Assembly (NCBI GenBank): GCA_016292445.1
Contig: JAEDIN010000060.1
Location: 1 to 7,522 of the forward strand
Reading direction: 5' to 3'
Length of the DNA stretch: 7,522 bases
Origin: Oscillospiraceae bacterium
GTDB taxonomy: Bacteria; Bacillota; Clostridia; Oscillospirales; Oscillospiraceae
Below are positions 1 to 5,198 of this stretch, piece by piece. Position numbers and translations under genes: made by a program. Position 1 is the stretch's first letter. Each line of letters starts with the position of its first letter. Under the pieces are notes generated by a model that was given only the letters and a program-made list of their open reading frames with translations, did no database searches and had not been told where the DNA came from.

Positions 1-21
1 ACGAAAATGAGCAAGAAGAAA

Positions 22-49
22 CGGCATAGCCGATTGCTCGACTATGCCG
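22..49 (-). terminator. Probable intrinsic terminator of the tRNA-Met/tRNA-Glu unit
   Basis: A perfect 8-bp inverted repeat, CGGCATAG (22-29) with CTATGCCG (42-49), encloses a 12-nt loop. Read on the minus strand, the hairpin is followed by a pyrimidine-rich stretch, TTTCTTCTT (complement of 13-21). It lies about 50 nt after the end of tRNA-Glu, so it would end the tRNA transcript. The loop is large and the U-tract is interrupted, so strength is uncertain. Confidence 0.45.
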
Positions 50-71
50 ATCTTCGAATAACACTTGCGCG

Positions 72-98
72 CACCCACAAAGTGGGCGTTTTATTTTT
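72..98 (+). terminator. Hairpin plus T-tract, possible plus-strand terminator
   Basis: CCCAC (74-78) pairs with GTGGG (82-86) around an AAA loop, extended by a C-G pair across an A/C mismatch. On the plus strand a T-rich tract (TTTTATTTTTT, 89-98) follows directly. No plus-strand gene is visible in the first 70 bases, so it would serve a gene ending left of the window, or be a structural element beside the tRNA 3' end. The stem is short. Confidence 0.3.
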
Positions 99-173
99 TG
101 GTGACCCGTACGGGAATCGAACCCATGTTACCGCCGTGAAAGGGCGGTGTCTTAACCGCTTGACCAACGGGCC
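99..173 (-). tRNA. tRNA-Glu (anticodon TTC)
   Basis: A full cloverleaf can be folded on the minus strand. The acceptor stem GGCCCGT (173-167) pairs with ACGGGTC (109-103) with one G-T wobble. The anticodon arm CCGCC-CTTTCAC-GGCGG (147-131) carries anticodon TTC at 140-138, and the T arm has the usual GGTTCGATTCC type loop. The discriminator is A (102) and the 3' CCA is encoded (101-99). The mature body without CCA is 72 nt. It is the second gene of a two-tRNA transcript, 33 nt after tRNA-Met including its CCA. Confidence 0.96.
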
Positions 174-179
174 GGATAA

Positions 180-202
180 AAGGCGCAGGATTGCTGCGCC
201 TT
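180..202 (-). other. Hairpin in the spacer between the two tRNA genes
   Basis: A 9-bp perfect stem joins 180-188 with 194-202, core GGCGCAG/CTGCGCC, around a 5-nt loop. It occupies nearly all the spacer between tRNA-Met and tRNA-Glu. On the minus strand it is followed by TTTAT only, so it could be a weak attenuator or a processing signal (RNase access) for the dicistronic precursor. Its role is inference. Confidence 0.4.
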
Positions 203-206
203 AATT

Positions 207-283
207 TGGTAGCGGCACCTGGATTCGAACCGGGGACACTGCGGGTATGAACCGCATGCTCTAGCCAACTGAGCTATGCCGCC
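207..283 (-). tRNA. tRNA-Met (anticodon CAT), elongator type
   Basis: The minus-strand cloverleaf starts GGCGGCATAGCTCAG at 283. Acceptor GGCGGCA pairs with TGCCGCT (217-211) with a G-T wobble at the first pair. The anticodon loop TTCATAC (251-245) contains CAT at 249-247. Discriminator A is at 210 and CCA is encoded (209-207). The first acceptor pair is formed and the anticodon stem TGCGG/CCGCA lacks the three G-C pairs of initiator tRNA, so elongator Met is favoured. A lysidine-modified tRNA-Ile2 shares the CAT anticodon; the body here resembles elongator Met more closely, but this is judged by eye. Confidence 0.93.
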
Positions 284-305
284 ATCTATCAAATGAGCAA
301 TTGGA

Positions 306-334
306 ATTTTAACAGACATAGCCCCTGTTGTCAA
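306..334 (-). promoter_or_regulatory. Sigma-A promoter of the tRNA-Met/tRNA-Glu operon
   Basis: On the minus strand a perfect -35 TTGACA (334-329), a 17-nt spacer and a -10 TAAAAT (311-306, five of six bases of the consensus) lie 22 nt before the first base of tRNA-Met. Initiation would fall near 299, giving a leader of about 15 nt. Near-consensus boxes and the lack of an obvious operator fit constitutive, strong stable-RNA expression. Confidence 0.85.
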
Positions 335-364
335 CAGATTTTTTCAATTTTCATTAAAAATTGT

Positions 365-1063
365 TCAGGACGGCAGATACTTTGTGGGGTCAACGCTCTT
401 TCCGTCCTTTGACATAGCCACATGGACATGGCTGCCCTGACCCACCTCGCACAGTGCGGTAGTGCCGACAGACCCTATGACATCTCCTGCGTTGACGCTG
501 TCGCCTACCTTGACAGTAGGCTTGTCGGCAAGATTTGAGTAGGTCGACTTAAGACCATCGCCGTGGTCGATCGTAACGGTAGTGCCGTAAAGGTCGTCCT
601 GCTCAATGCTTTCAACCTTGCCTCCGGAGGCCGCTCTTACCACCGTGCCCTTGTCTGCAAGAATGTCTATGCCGTCATGAGTACGCCAATCCTTCATGGT
701 AACATCGTAGGCAAGTGTCTCAACGGCGTATTCGCGCTCGATCTCTCCCCGTACAGGCCACACCCATGCCGCAGGCTGCTCATAGGTTTCGTTTGATTTC
801 CATGTTTTGACCACTGTACCCTCGCCGTCCTCGATATCCGCCTTTTCCTCGGGCCGGGTACTGACAACGGGTGTTTCGGTCACCTTCTCGGTCGGATTTT
901 CAAGCGTAATGCCGGGATCAAGCTTGGGCGCCTCACCGCCGTCGGAATTGAGAGCAATGCTGACCGCAGAAATGCCGATCACCGCTATACATAGTGCAAG
1001 GACTATGTAAAAGCCCTTACCCGCAAAAAACTTTTCTGCCCTTTTGGATCTGTCGTTTTCCAT
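365..1063 (-). CDS. Membrane-anchored M23 family (LytM) peptidase, SpoIIQ-like
   Basis: A 232-aa protein with a short basic cytoplasmic N-terminus, one membrane segment (about 17-38), an acidic, Pro-rich linker (about 40-95), and a LytM/M23 domain from about 97 to the end. The zinc site looks complete: HDGID gives H129 and D133, and SHVHVAM gives H212 and H214. H167 in TIDHGDG is the usual beta-strand position. M23 enzymes cut peptidoglycan cross-bridges. Overall layout (single N-terminal anchor, about 230 aa, HxGID, DxxxGTTVTIDHGDG, TYSNL) resembles SpoIIQ of clostridia, the forespore half of the SpoIIQ-SpoIIIAH channel; B. subtilis SpoIIQ has lost the first zinc histidine. The ATG at 1063 has AGGAGG 7 nt upstream (1076-1071). 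It stands alone as one transcript, behind a sigma-F-like promoter. A general cell-wall M23 hydrolase or another anchored LytM regulator remains possible, so no symbol is given. The family call is firm, the sporulation role is inference. Confidence 0.9.
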   Translation of the reverse strand: MENDRSKRAEKFFAGKGFYIVLALCIAVIGISAVSIALNSDGGEAPKLDPGITLENPTEKVTETPVVSTRPEEKADIEDGEGTVVKTWKSNETYEQPAAWVWPVRGEIEREYAVETLAYDVTMKDWRTHDGIDILADKGTVVRAASGGKVESIEQDDLYGTTVTIDHGDGLKSTYSNLADKPTVKVGDSVNAGDVIGSVGTTALCEVGQGSHVHVAMSKDGKSVDPTKYLPS

Positions 1064-1093
1064 ACAGAAACCTCCTATTTATCAGGTTGTTTC

Positions 1094-1123
1094 TATTTTT
1101 GACGAAATTTTTTCGTAATATAC
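1094..1123 (-). promoter_or_regulatory. Candidate sigma-F type promoter of the M23 gene
   Basis: On the minus strand GTATA (1123-1119) is followed after 15 nt by GTCAAAAATA (1103-1094). The known sigma-F pattern is roughly GYATA, about 15 nt, GGnRAnAHTR; only the second G of the -10 differs here. Initiation near 1087 would give a leader of about 24 nt with AGGAGG well placed before the ATG. No good sigma-A pair is seen: TATATT (1122-1117) has only a poor TTCTGT upstream. A small palindrome ACGAAA-TTT-TTTCGT (1102-1116) overlaps the spacer and could be an operator. The match is by eye in AT-rich DNA. Confidence 0.45.
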
Positions 1124-1131
1124 ATTGCATT

Positions 1132-1164
1132 AAAAAAAGACAGAATCATCGATCCTGTCTTTTT
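1132..1164 (-). terminator. Intrinsic terminator of the feoA-feoB operon
   Basis: A 10-bp stem, AAAAAGACAG (1164-1155 read on minus) with CTGTCTTTTT (1143-1134), is capped by an 11-nt loop that can form a further 3-bp GAT/ATC helix. On the minus strand it runs into seven T residues (1138-1132). The plus strand also ends in a T-tract, so it may act both ways. The stop codon of the preceding small gene lies within the loop (1148-1146). Confidence 0.85.
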
Positions 1165-1280
1165 GAACATTTGAAGCTGCATTTGCCGCAATCGCCGCCG
1201 CAGCCCATTCCGTTTTTCTTTATTGAACGCACAGCGAGCATCAGCCACACTGCCAGGCCTATTATGATTACAATTTCCAT
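1146..1280 (-). CDS. FeoB-associated Cys-rich membrane protein
   Basis: A 44-codon gene, ATG at 1280 to TGA at 1146. Residues 3-17 (IVIIIGLAVWLMLAV) form one membrane segment, followed by a basic stretch RSIKKNG and a Cys-rich tail with C27, C31, C34 and C38 (CxxxCxxCxxxC). Small proteins with an N-terminal membrane helix and a C-terminal Cys cluster directly after feoB are a known Firmicutes family, often labelled FeoB-associated Cys-rich membrane protein. They are suspected to help FeoB or bind metal, but the function is unproven. The ATG is one base after the feoB TGA (TGATATG), with no clear SD, so translation is probably coupled to feoB. The last codons build the 5' arm of the terminator. 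Position and Cys pattern make it convincing despite its size. Confidence 0.85.
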   Translation of the reverse strand: MEIVIIIGLAVWLMLAVRSIKKNGMGCGGDCGKCSFKCSKRQDR

Positions 1281-1281
1281 A

Positions 1282-3291
1282 TCACAGTATTATACCCGCT
1301 ATAATATACACTATGTATGCTGCGAGCCATGCCACACAGCACTGGCTCACAACCACGCAGACGGTTTTCACGGTGCTGTTGAGCTCGCGCTTTATCGTGG
1401 AAATCGCTGCAACACAGGGTGTGTACAAAAGTGCAAAGGTCAGGAAGCTCAGTGCCGAACGCATTGTGAACAAGCCTGCTATTGCACCGGCAAGAGCATC
1501 CGTACCGACATTCAGAAGAACGCCAAGGGTGCTGACCACCGCTTCCTTTGCCATGAGGCCCGTCACAAGGCTCGTGACAACTCGCCAGTCGGCAAATCCA
1601 AGGGGTGCAAACACCGGCGCTATCCACATTCCGATGATGCCGAGAAGGCTCGTGGTGCTGTCGGAGGAGACAACATTCAGCTTTGCGTCAAAGTGCTGGA
1701 GGAACCAAATCACGATAGTTGCAACGAAAATGATGGTGAATGCACGACGGATGAAATCCCATGCCTTTTCCCACATCAGAAGCAGTACGCTTTTGAGCGA
1801 GGGCATACGGTAGTTGGGAAGCTCCATGACAAAGGGCACGGGCTTACCTGTAAATGCGGTCTTATTGAGTATCATCGCCGCAATTATGCCGACGAATATG
1901 CCGCCGAGGTACAAAAGCGTCATGACCAGTGCGCCGTTATTCGGGAAAAACGCGGCGGTGAACACAGCGTAAATGGGTATCTTTGCAGAGCAGCTCATGA
2001 ACGGAACGAGCAGCATGGTCATCTTGCGGTCACGCTCGGATGACAGTGTCCTTGTCGCCATTATCGCAGGCACTGAGCAGCCGAAGCCGATGAGCATTGG
2101 CACAAAGCTGCGTCCGGATAGTCCTATTTTACGCAGCAGCTTATCCATGACGAAGGCCACTCGCGACATATAGCCGGTGTCCTCCAAAATGGCAAGGAAG
2201 AAGAACAGCACAACGATAATTGGCAGAAAGCTCAGTATGCTGCCGACGCCGGCAAATACGCCGTCAATGACAAGGCTCTGTACGGTGGGATTTAGTCCAT
2301 AGGCAGTAAGCGCGTTATCCACTACCACCGTCACCCGGTCTATGCCCATTGCAAGCCAGTCGGAAAGCCTTTGACCGACAACGCTGAAGGTCATCCAGAA
2401 GGTAAACGCCATTATCGCAATGAACATCGGTATCGCAAGGTACTTATTGGTCAGTACCTTGTCTATCTTTATGCTGCGCTGGGCTTCCTTGCTCTCCTGA
2501 GCCCTTATCACACATTCCTGACACACTGCCTCAATAAAGCGGTAGCGCATATCGGCAAGAGCGGCATTTCTGTCAAGCACGCTCTCGGTTTCCATCTCGA
2601 CCACAGCGTGTTCAATTAGTTCAAGCTCATTTTCGCTGAGCTTGAGCGAATCAATTATATCCTCATCTGCCTCGATAACGCGGGTTGCCGCAAAGCGCGA
2701 CGGTACGCCGATCCTGTCCGCATGGTCCTCAACAACATGGCTGACCGTATGGATGCAGCGGTGCACGGGACCTGCCGAGCAAAAGTCGATCCTGCGGGGC
2801 TTCTGCTTTTTCTGTGCCGTTTCCGATACAACCTGCATAAGCTCGTCAACACCGTCGTTTTTTGCGGCGGAAATGGGCACTACGGGTATTCCCAGACGCT
2901 CAGACAGGAGCTTTATATCAACAGAGCCGTGGTTTCCCAAAAGCTCATCCATCATATTGAGAGCCAGCACCATCGGCTTACCCATCTCGATAAGCTGAAG
3001 CGTCAGGTACAAATTGCGCTCGATATTTGTAGCATCGGCGATGTTGATTATGGCGTCGGGTTTTTCGTCGATGATAAAATTGCGCGTTACCTTCTCCTCG
3101 CCGGAATAGGGACGGATGGAGTATATGCCCGGCAGGTCAACAAGCCTGTAATTCTTATAGCCGGTTATCTCGCCCATCTTATGCTCAACGGTGACTCCGG
3201 GGAAGTTGCCGACATGCTGATTTGAACCGGTAAGCTGATTGAAAAGTGTGGTCTTGCCGCAGTTCTGATTACCCACAAGTGCTATTACCAC
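1282..3291 (-). CDS. feoB: Ferrous iron transport protein B (FeoB)
   Basis: A 669-aa inner-membrane GTP-dependent Fe(II) importer. The N-terminal G domain has G1 GNQNCGKT (7-14), G2 around T34 in GNFPGVTVE, G3 DLPG (52-55), G4 NMMD (112-115) and G5 SAAK (141-144). A helical regulatory domain (about 165-280) leads to the membrane part from about 284. It contains both gate motifs with their conserved cysteines: GFGCSVP (C405) and MSCSAKIP (C434). The length is within the family range and no break is seen. The start is GTG at 3291, three bases after the feoA stop; its SD AGGAGG lies in the last codons of feoA, 8 nt before the GTG, so the pair is translationally coupled. The 3' end touches the small Cys-rich gene. 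Expression should follow the Fur-type promoter ahead of feoA. Confidence 0.97.
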   Translation of the reverse strand: MVIALVGNQNCGKTTLFNQLTGSNQHVGNFPGVTVEHKMGEITGYKNYRLVDLPGIYSIRPYSGEEKVTRNFIIDEKPDAIINIADATNIERNLYLTLQLIEMGKPMVLALNMMDELLGNHGSVDIKLLSERLGIPVVPISAAKNDGVDELMQVVSETAQKKQKPRRIDFCSAGPVHRCIHTVSHVVEDHADRIGVPSRFAATRVIEADEDIIDSLKLSENELELIEHAVVEMETESVLDRNAALADMRYRFIEAVCQECVIRAQESKEAQRSIKIDKVLTNKYLAIPMFIAIMAFTFWMTFSVVGQRLSDWLAMGIDRVTVVVDNALTAYGLNPTVQSLVIDGVFAGVGSILSFLPIIVVLFFFLAILEDTGYMSRVAFVMDKLLRKIGLSGRSFVPMLIGFGCSVPAIMATRTLSSERDRKMTMLLVPFMSCSAKIPIYAVFTAAFFPNNGALVMTLLYLGGIFVGIIAAMILNKTAFTGKPVPFVMELPNYRMPSLKSVLLLMWEKAWDFIRRAFTIIFVATIVIWFLQHFDAKLNVVSSDSTTSLLGIIGMWIAPVFAPLGFADWRVVTSLVTGLMAKEAVVSTLGVLLNVGTDALAGAIAGLFTMRSALSFLTFALLYTPCVAAISTIKRELNSTVKTVCVVVSQCCVAWLAAYIVYIIAGIIL

Positions 3292-3294
3292 GGC

Positions 3295-3528
3295 TTACAC
3301 CTCCTCCTTGAGCCTTATCTCGATTTTGGCAGCATCGTCCTTTCGAATGGTCATCGTGTAGCCCCTGAGATATATCTCGATAGGGTCGCCGAGCGGCGCA
3401 GCCTTGCGCACCGAGACCTCGGTGTGCGGAATAAGCCCCATATCAAGCAGGTGACAGCGCAGGTTTCCCTCGCCGCCGACCGATATTATCACAGCCGTTT
3501 TTCCGATAGGCAGTTTGTCAAGCGTCAT
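3295..3528 (-). CDS. feoA: Ferrous iron transport protein A (FeoA)
   Basis: A 77-aa cytosolic SH3-like protein, the usual small partner encoded before feoB. The family pattern is visible: L-x-x-L-P-x-G at the start (TLDKLPIGKTAVI), then the central LLDMGLIPHTEVSVRKAAPLGDPIEI and the C-terminal YLRGYTMTIRKDDAAKIEI strand. FeoA binds or modulates FeoB; its exact role is unsettled. The ATG at 3528 has AGGAGAG (3544-3538) 9 nt upstream. It is the first gene of the feo transcript; the -10 to -35 region ahead of it carries a Fur-box-like sequence. Its final codons double as the feoB ribosome binding site. Confidence 0.95.
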   Translation of the reverse strand: MTLDKLPIGKTAVIISVGGEGNLRCHLLDMGLIPHTEVSVRKAAPLGDPIEIYLRGYTMTIRKDDAAKIEIRLKEEV

Positions 3529-3569
3529 TAAAAAAGTCTCTCCTTTGTTTGCCGGGTGTATACACAGTT

Positions 3570-3598
3570 AGTTTATGCTGATCATTATCTCTTGTCAA
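3570..3598 (-). promoter_or_regulatory. Sigma-A promoter of the feo operon
   Basis: On the minus strand a perfect -35 TTGACA (3598-3593), a 17-nt spacer and a -10 TAAACT (3575-3570, four of six consensus bases). Transcription would start near 3563, about 35 nt before the feoA ATG. A Fur-type operator sits in the spacer. A 10-bp palindrome GTGTATACAC (3556-3565) lies at the expected start site. Confidence 0.75.
3571..3589 (-). promoter_or_regulatory. Fur-box-like operator in the feo promoter
   Basis: The minus strand reads GATAATGATCAGCATAAAC. Compared with the classical 19-bp Fur box GATAATGATAATCATTATC it matches 15 of 19 positions, including the whole left half. It fills the spacer and most of the -10, so bound Fur with Fe(II) would block RNA polymerase. 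This fits iron-repressed feo expression, which is well known for the operon. The regulator gene itself is not in the window. Confidence 0.7.
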
Positions 3599-3601
3599 TA
3601 C

Positions 3602-3635
3602 GAAAGCAGAAAAGCAAGACTGCTTTTCTGCTTTC
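3602..3635 (-). terminator. Long hairpin between livF and feoA, probable liv terminator
   Basis: A perfect 15-bp inverted repeat (3602-3616 with 3621-3635, arm GAAAGCAGAAAAGCA) with a 4-nt loop lies 14 nt after the livF stop and just before the feo -35 box. Read on the minus strand, the 3' arm is pyrimidine-rich (TGCTTTTCTGCTTTC), but there is no separate U-run after it. It most likely ends the liv transcript and insulates feo; strength is uncertain. Confidence 0.6.
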
Positions 3636-3649
3636 TGAACACCATTAGC

Positions 3650-4360
3650 TTATGCGCCGAGATATGCCTTTTTGACCTGCTCGTCGGAAAGCAGTTCAGC
3701 GCCGCTGCCGCTCATCGTTATGCGGCCGGTTTCCATGACATAGCCGAGGTCGGCTGTTTTAAGTGCCATGTTTGCGTTCTGCTCAATGAGCAGCACCGTT
3801 ACACCCTGCTTGTTTATCTCCTTGATGATATCAAAGATGCCGCGGACGATGATAGGTGCAAGACCGAGCGACGGCTCATCCATCATTATGACCTTGGGGC
3901 GGCTCATAAGCGCCCTGCCGACTGCGAGCATCTGCTGTTCGCCGCCGGAGAGCGTGCCGCCTGCCTGCCATGAACGCTCTTTGAGTCTGGGAAACAGGTC
4001 GTAGACCCAGTTGAGGTCGTCGGTGAGGTCGTCGTTTCGCAGATATGCGCCGATACGCAGATTTTCCAGCACCGTGAGGTCGGGGAATATTTTTCTGCCC
4101 TCGGGAACAAGGGTTATGCCCTTGGTGACTATCGCGGTCGGGTCCTTGGCAGTGATATCCTCGCCGTTAAAGACTATGCTGCCGCTTGCCGGCTTTACAA
4201 GGCCTGCAATAGCACGCAGTGTCGAGCTTTTACCTGCGCCGTTTGCGCCTATTAGCGTTATTATCTCGCCCTTCGGAACATCGAAGCTTATGCCTTTGAC
4301 GGCCTCAATGCCGCCGTAATTGACCTTGAGGTCATTGATTTTCAGTATTGCATCACTCAT
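3650..4360 (-). CDS. livF: Branched-chain amino acid type ABC transporter ATPase LivF
   Basis: A 236-aa cytosolic ATPase of the HAAT/Liv importer. Walker A GANGAGKSS (38-46), the VPEGRKIF segment usual for LivF (85-92), signature LSGGEQQ (137-143), Walker B VIMMDEP (157-163) and a switch position with Gln in LIEQNAN (Q194), which is normal for LivF rather than a lesion. It pairs with LivG to drive LivH/LivM. ATG at 4360 is preferred, with GGGGG 9 nt upstream; it overlaps the livG end by 8 bases. A TTG at 4369 in the same frame would add three residues but has less room for the SD. This is the last gene of the liv operon, followed by the hairpin at 3602-3635. Substrate specificity (Leu/Ile/Val or another amino acid) cannot be read from the ATPase. 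Confidence 0.95.
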   Translation of the reverse strand: MSDAILKINDLKVNYGGIEAVKGISFDVPKGEIITLIGANGAGKSSTLRAIAGLVKPASGSIVFNGEDITAKDPTAIVTKGITLVPEGRKIFPDLTVLENLRIGAYLRNDDLTDDLNWVYDLFPRLKERSWQAGGTLSGGEQQMLAVGRALMSRPKVIMMDEPSLGLAPIIVRGIFDIIKEINKQGVTVLLIEQNANMALKTADLGYVMETGRITMSGSGAELLSDEQVKKAYLGA

Positions 4361-5198
4361 CTTCAACAACCCCCAAATATGCGTCTATAACATGCTTATT
4401 ATTCTGAACCTCACTCGGGATACCCTGAGCTATCTCCTTGCCGAAGTCGATAACATATATGTAATCGGATATCTTCATGACAAGGTCCATGTGGTGCTCT
4501 ATGAGGAATACGGTAAGACCGTACTTGTCGCGGATCTCGGTTATAAACTCCGCAAGCTCCTGAGTTTCCTGCGGATTCATGCCCGCAGCAGGCTCATCAA
4601 GAAGCAAAAGCTTGGGATCTGCCGCAAGTGCTCGGGCTATCTCCAAACGACGCTGGAGACCGTAGGGCAGGCTCGTGGCAATCTCGTCCTTGTACTTGTC
4701 AAGCCCCTGCTCCACAAGCAGCGCCATGGTTTCATCGCGCATACGCTGTTCTTCCTTGGCATTAAGCCGGAAGGTCGCAGAGAAAACATTCTGCTTTGCG
4801 TTCATATGCTTTGCAATAAGAACATTTTCAAAAACCGTCATGCTCTTCCACAGTCTGATATTCTGGAAGGTTCGGGCGATGCCCTTCTTGGTTATCTTAT
4901 CCGGAGTGTTGACAACTACCTTGCCGAGGTACTTATCTGCGTTTTCCCCCTTGTAGTTTTTCTTCATCTTGCCCTGCGGATGATTGCGAACAATAGGCTC
5001 TCCCATAAACTCCACGAGGCCGTTGGTAGGCTCGTACACGCCTGTGATGCAGTTAAATGCGGTGGTCTTTCCCGCACCGTTAGGCCCGATAAGTGCAACT
5101 ATCTTGCCCTCCGGAATGTCCAGCGACAGGTTGTTGACGGCAACTACTCCGCCGAACTGCATGGTCACATTTTCAACATGAAGTACATTTTTACTCAT
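4353..5198 (-). CDS. livG: Branched-chain amino acid type ABC transporter ATPase LivG
   Basis: A 281-aa cytosolic ATPase. Walker A GPNGAGKTT (38-46), Q-loop Q112 in ARTFQNIRL, the LivG-style signature LPYGLQRR (177-184), Walker B LLLLDEP (197-203) and H-loop H235 in LIEHHMD. The C-terminal tail ends in the AYLG motif (273-276) shared with LivF. It is some 25 residues longer than a usual LivG. The extra part lies between Walker A and the Q-loop (about 69-100) and is Lys/Asn-rich, including GKMKKNYKGENADKYLGK. The ATG at 5198 overlaps the livM stop in an ATGA, with GGGGGTG about 7 nt upstream inside livM, so translation is coupled. It forms a heterodimer with LivF under the LivH/LivM channel. 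Confidence 0.95.
   Translation of the reverse strand: MSKNVLHVENVTMQFGGVVAVNNLSLDIPEGKIVALIGPNGAGKTTAFNCITGVYEPTNGLVEFMGEPIVRNHPQGKMKKNYKGENADKYLGKVVVNTPDKITKKGIARTFQNIRLWKSMTVFENVLIAKHMNAKQNVFSATFRLNAKEEQRMRDETMALLVEQGLDKYKDEIATSLPYGLQRRLEIARALAADPKLLLLDEPAAGMNPQETQELAEFITEIRDKYGLTVFLIEHHMDLVMKISDYIYVIDFGKEIAQGIPSEVQNNKHVIDAYLGVVEDE

Noticed and set aside
7..204. Small plus-strand open frame over the tRNA region
   Set aside because: It runs antisense through tRNA-Glu and into tRNA spacer hairpins. Such peptides are common artefacts of tRNA complements.
345..363. AT-only hairpin CAATTTT-CATTA-AAAATTG directly after the M23 stop
   Set aside because: Seven weak A/T-rich pairs and no T-tract on the minus strand. 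It is not enough to call a terminator for the M23 gene.
1268..1627. 119-codon minus-strand frame inside the 3' part of feoB
   Set aside because: Out-of-frame shadow of feoB. The feoB frame continues intact through it to its own stop and includes the expected C-terminal membrane segments.
994..2043. 349-codon open frame on the plus strand
   Set aside because: It is antisense to feoB, the Cys-rich gene and the M23 start. It has low-complexity His/Cys/Arg-rich composition without recognisable domains, while the minus strand encodes a complete FeoB.
4361..4369. TTG start of livF at 4369
   Set aside because: It would add only MLK and lies too close to the GGGGG SD. ATG 4360 has better spacing and the usual small overlap with livG.
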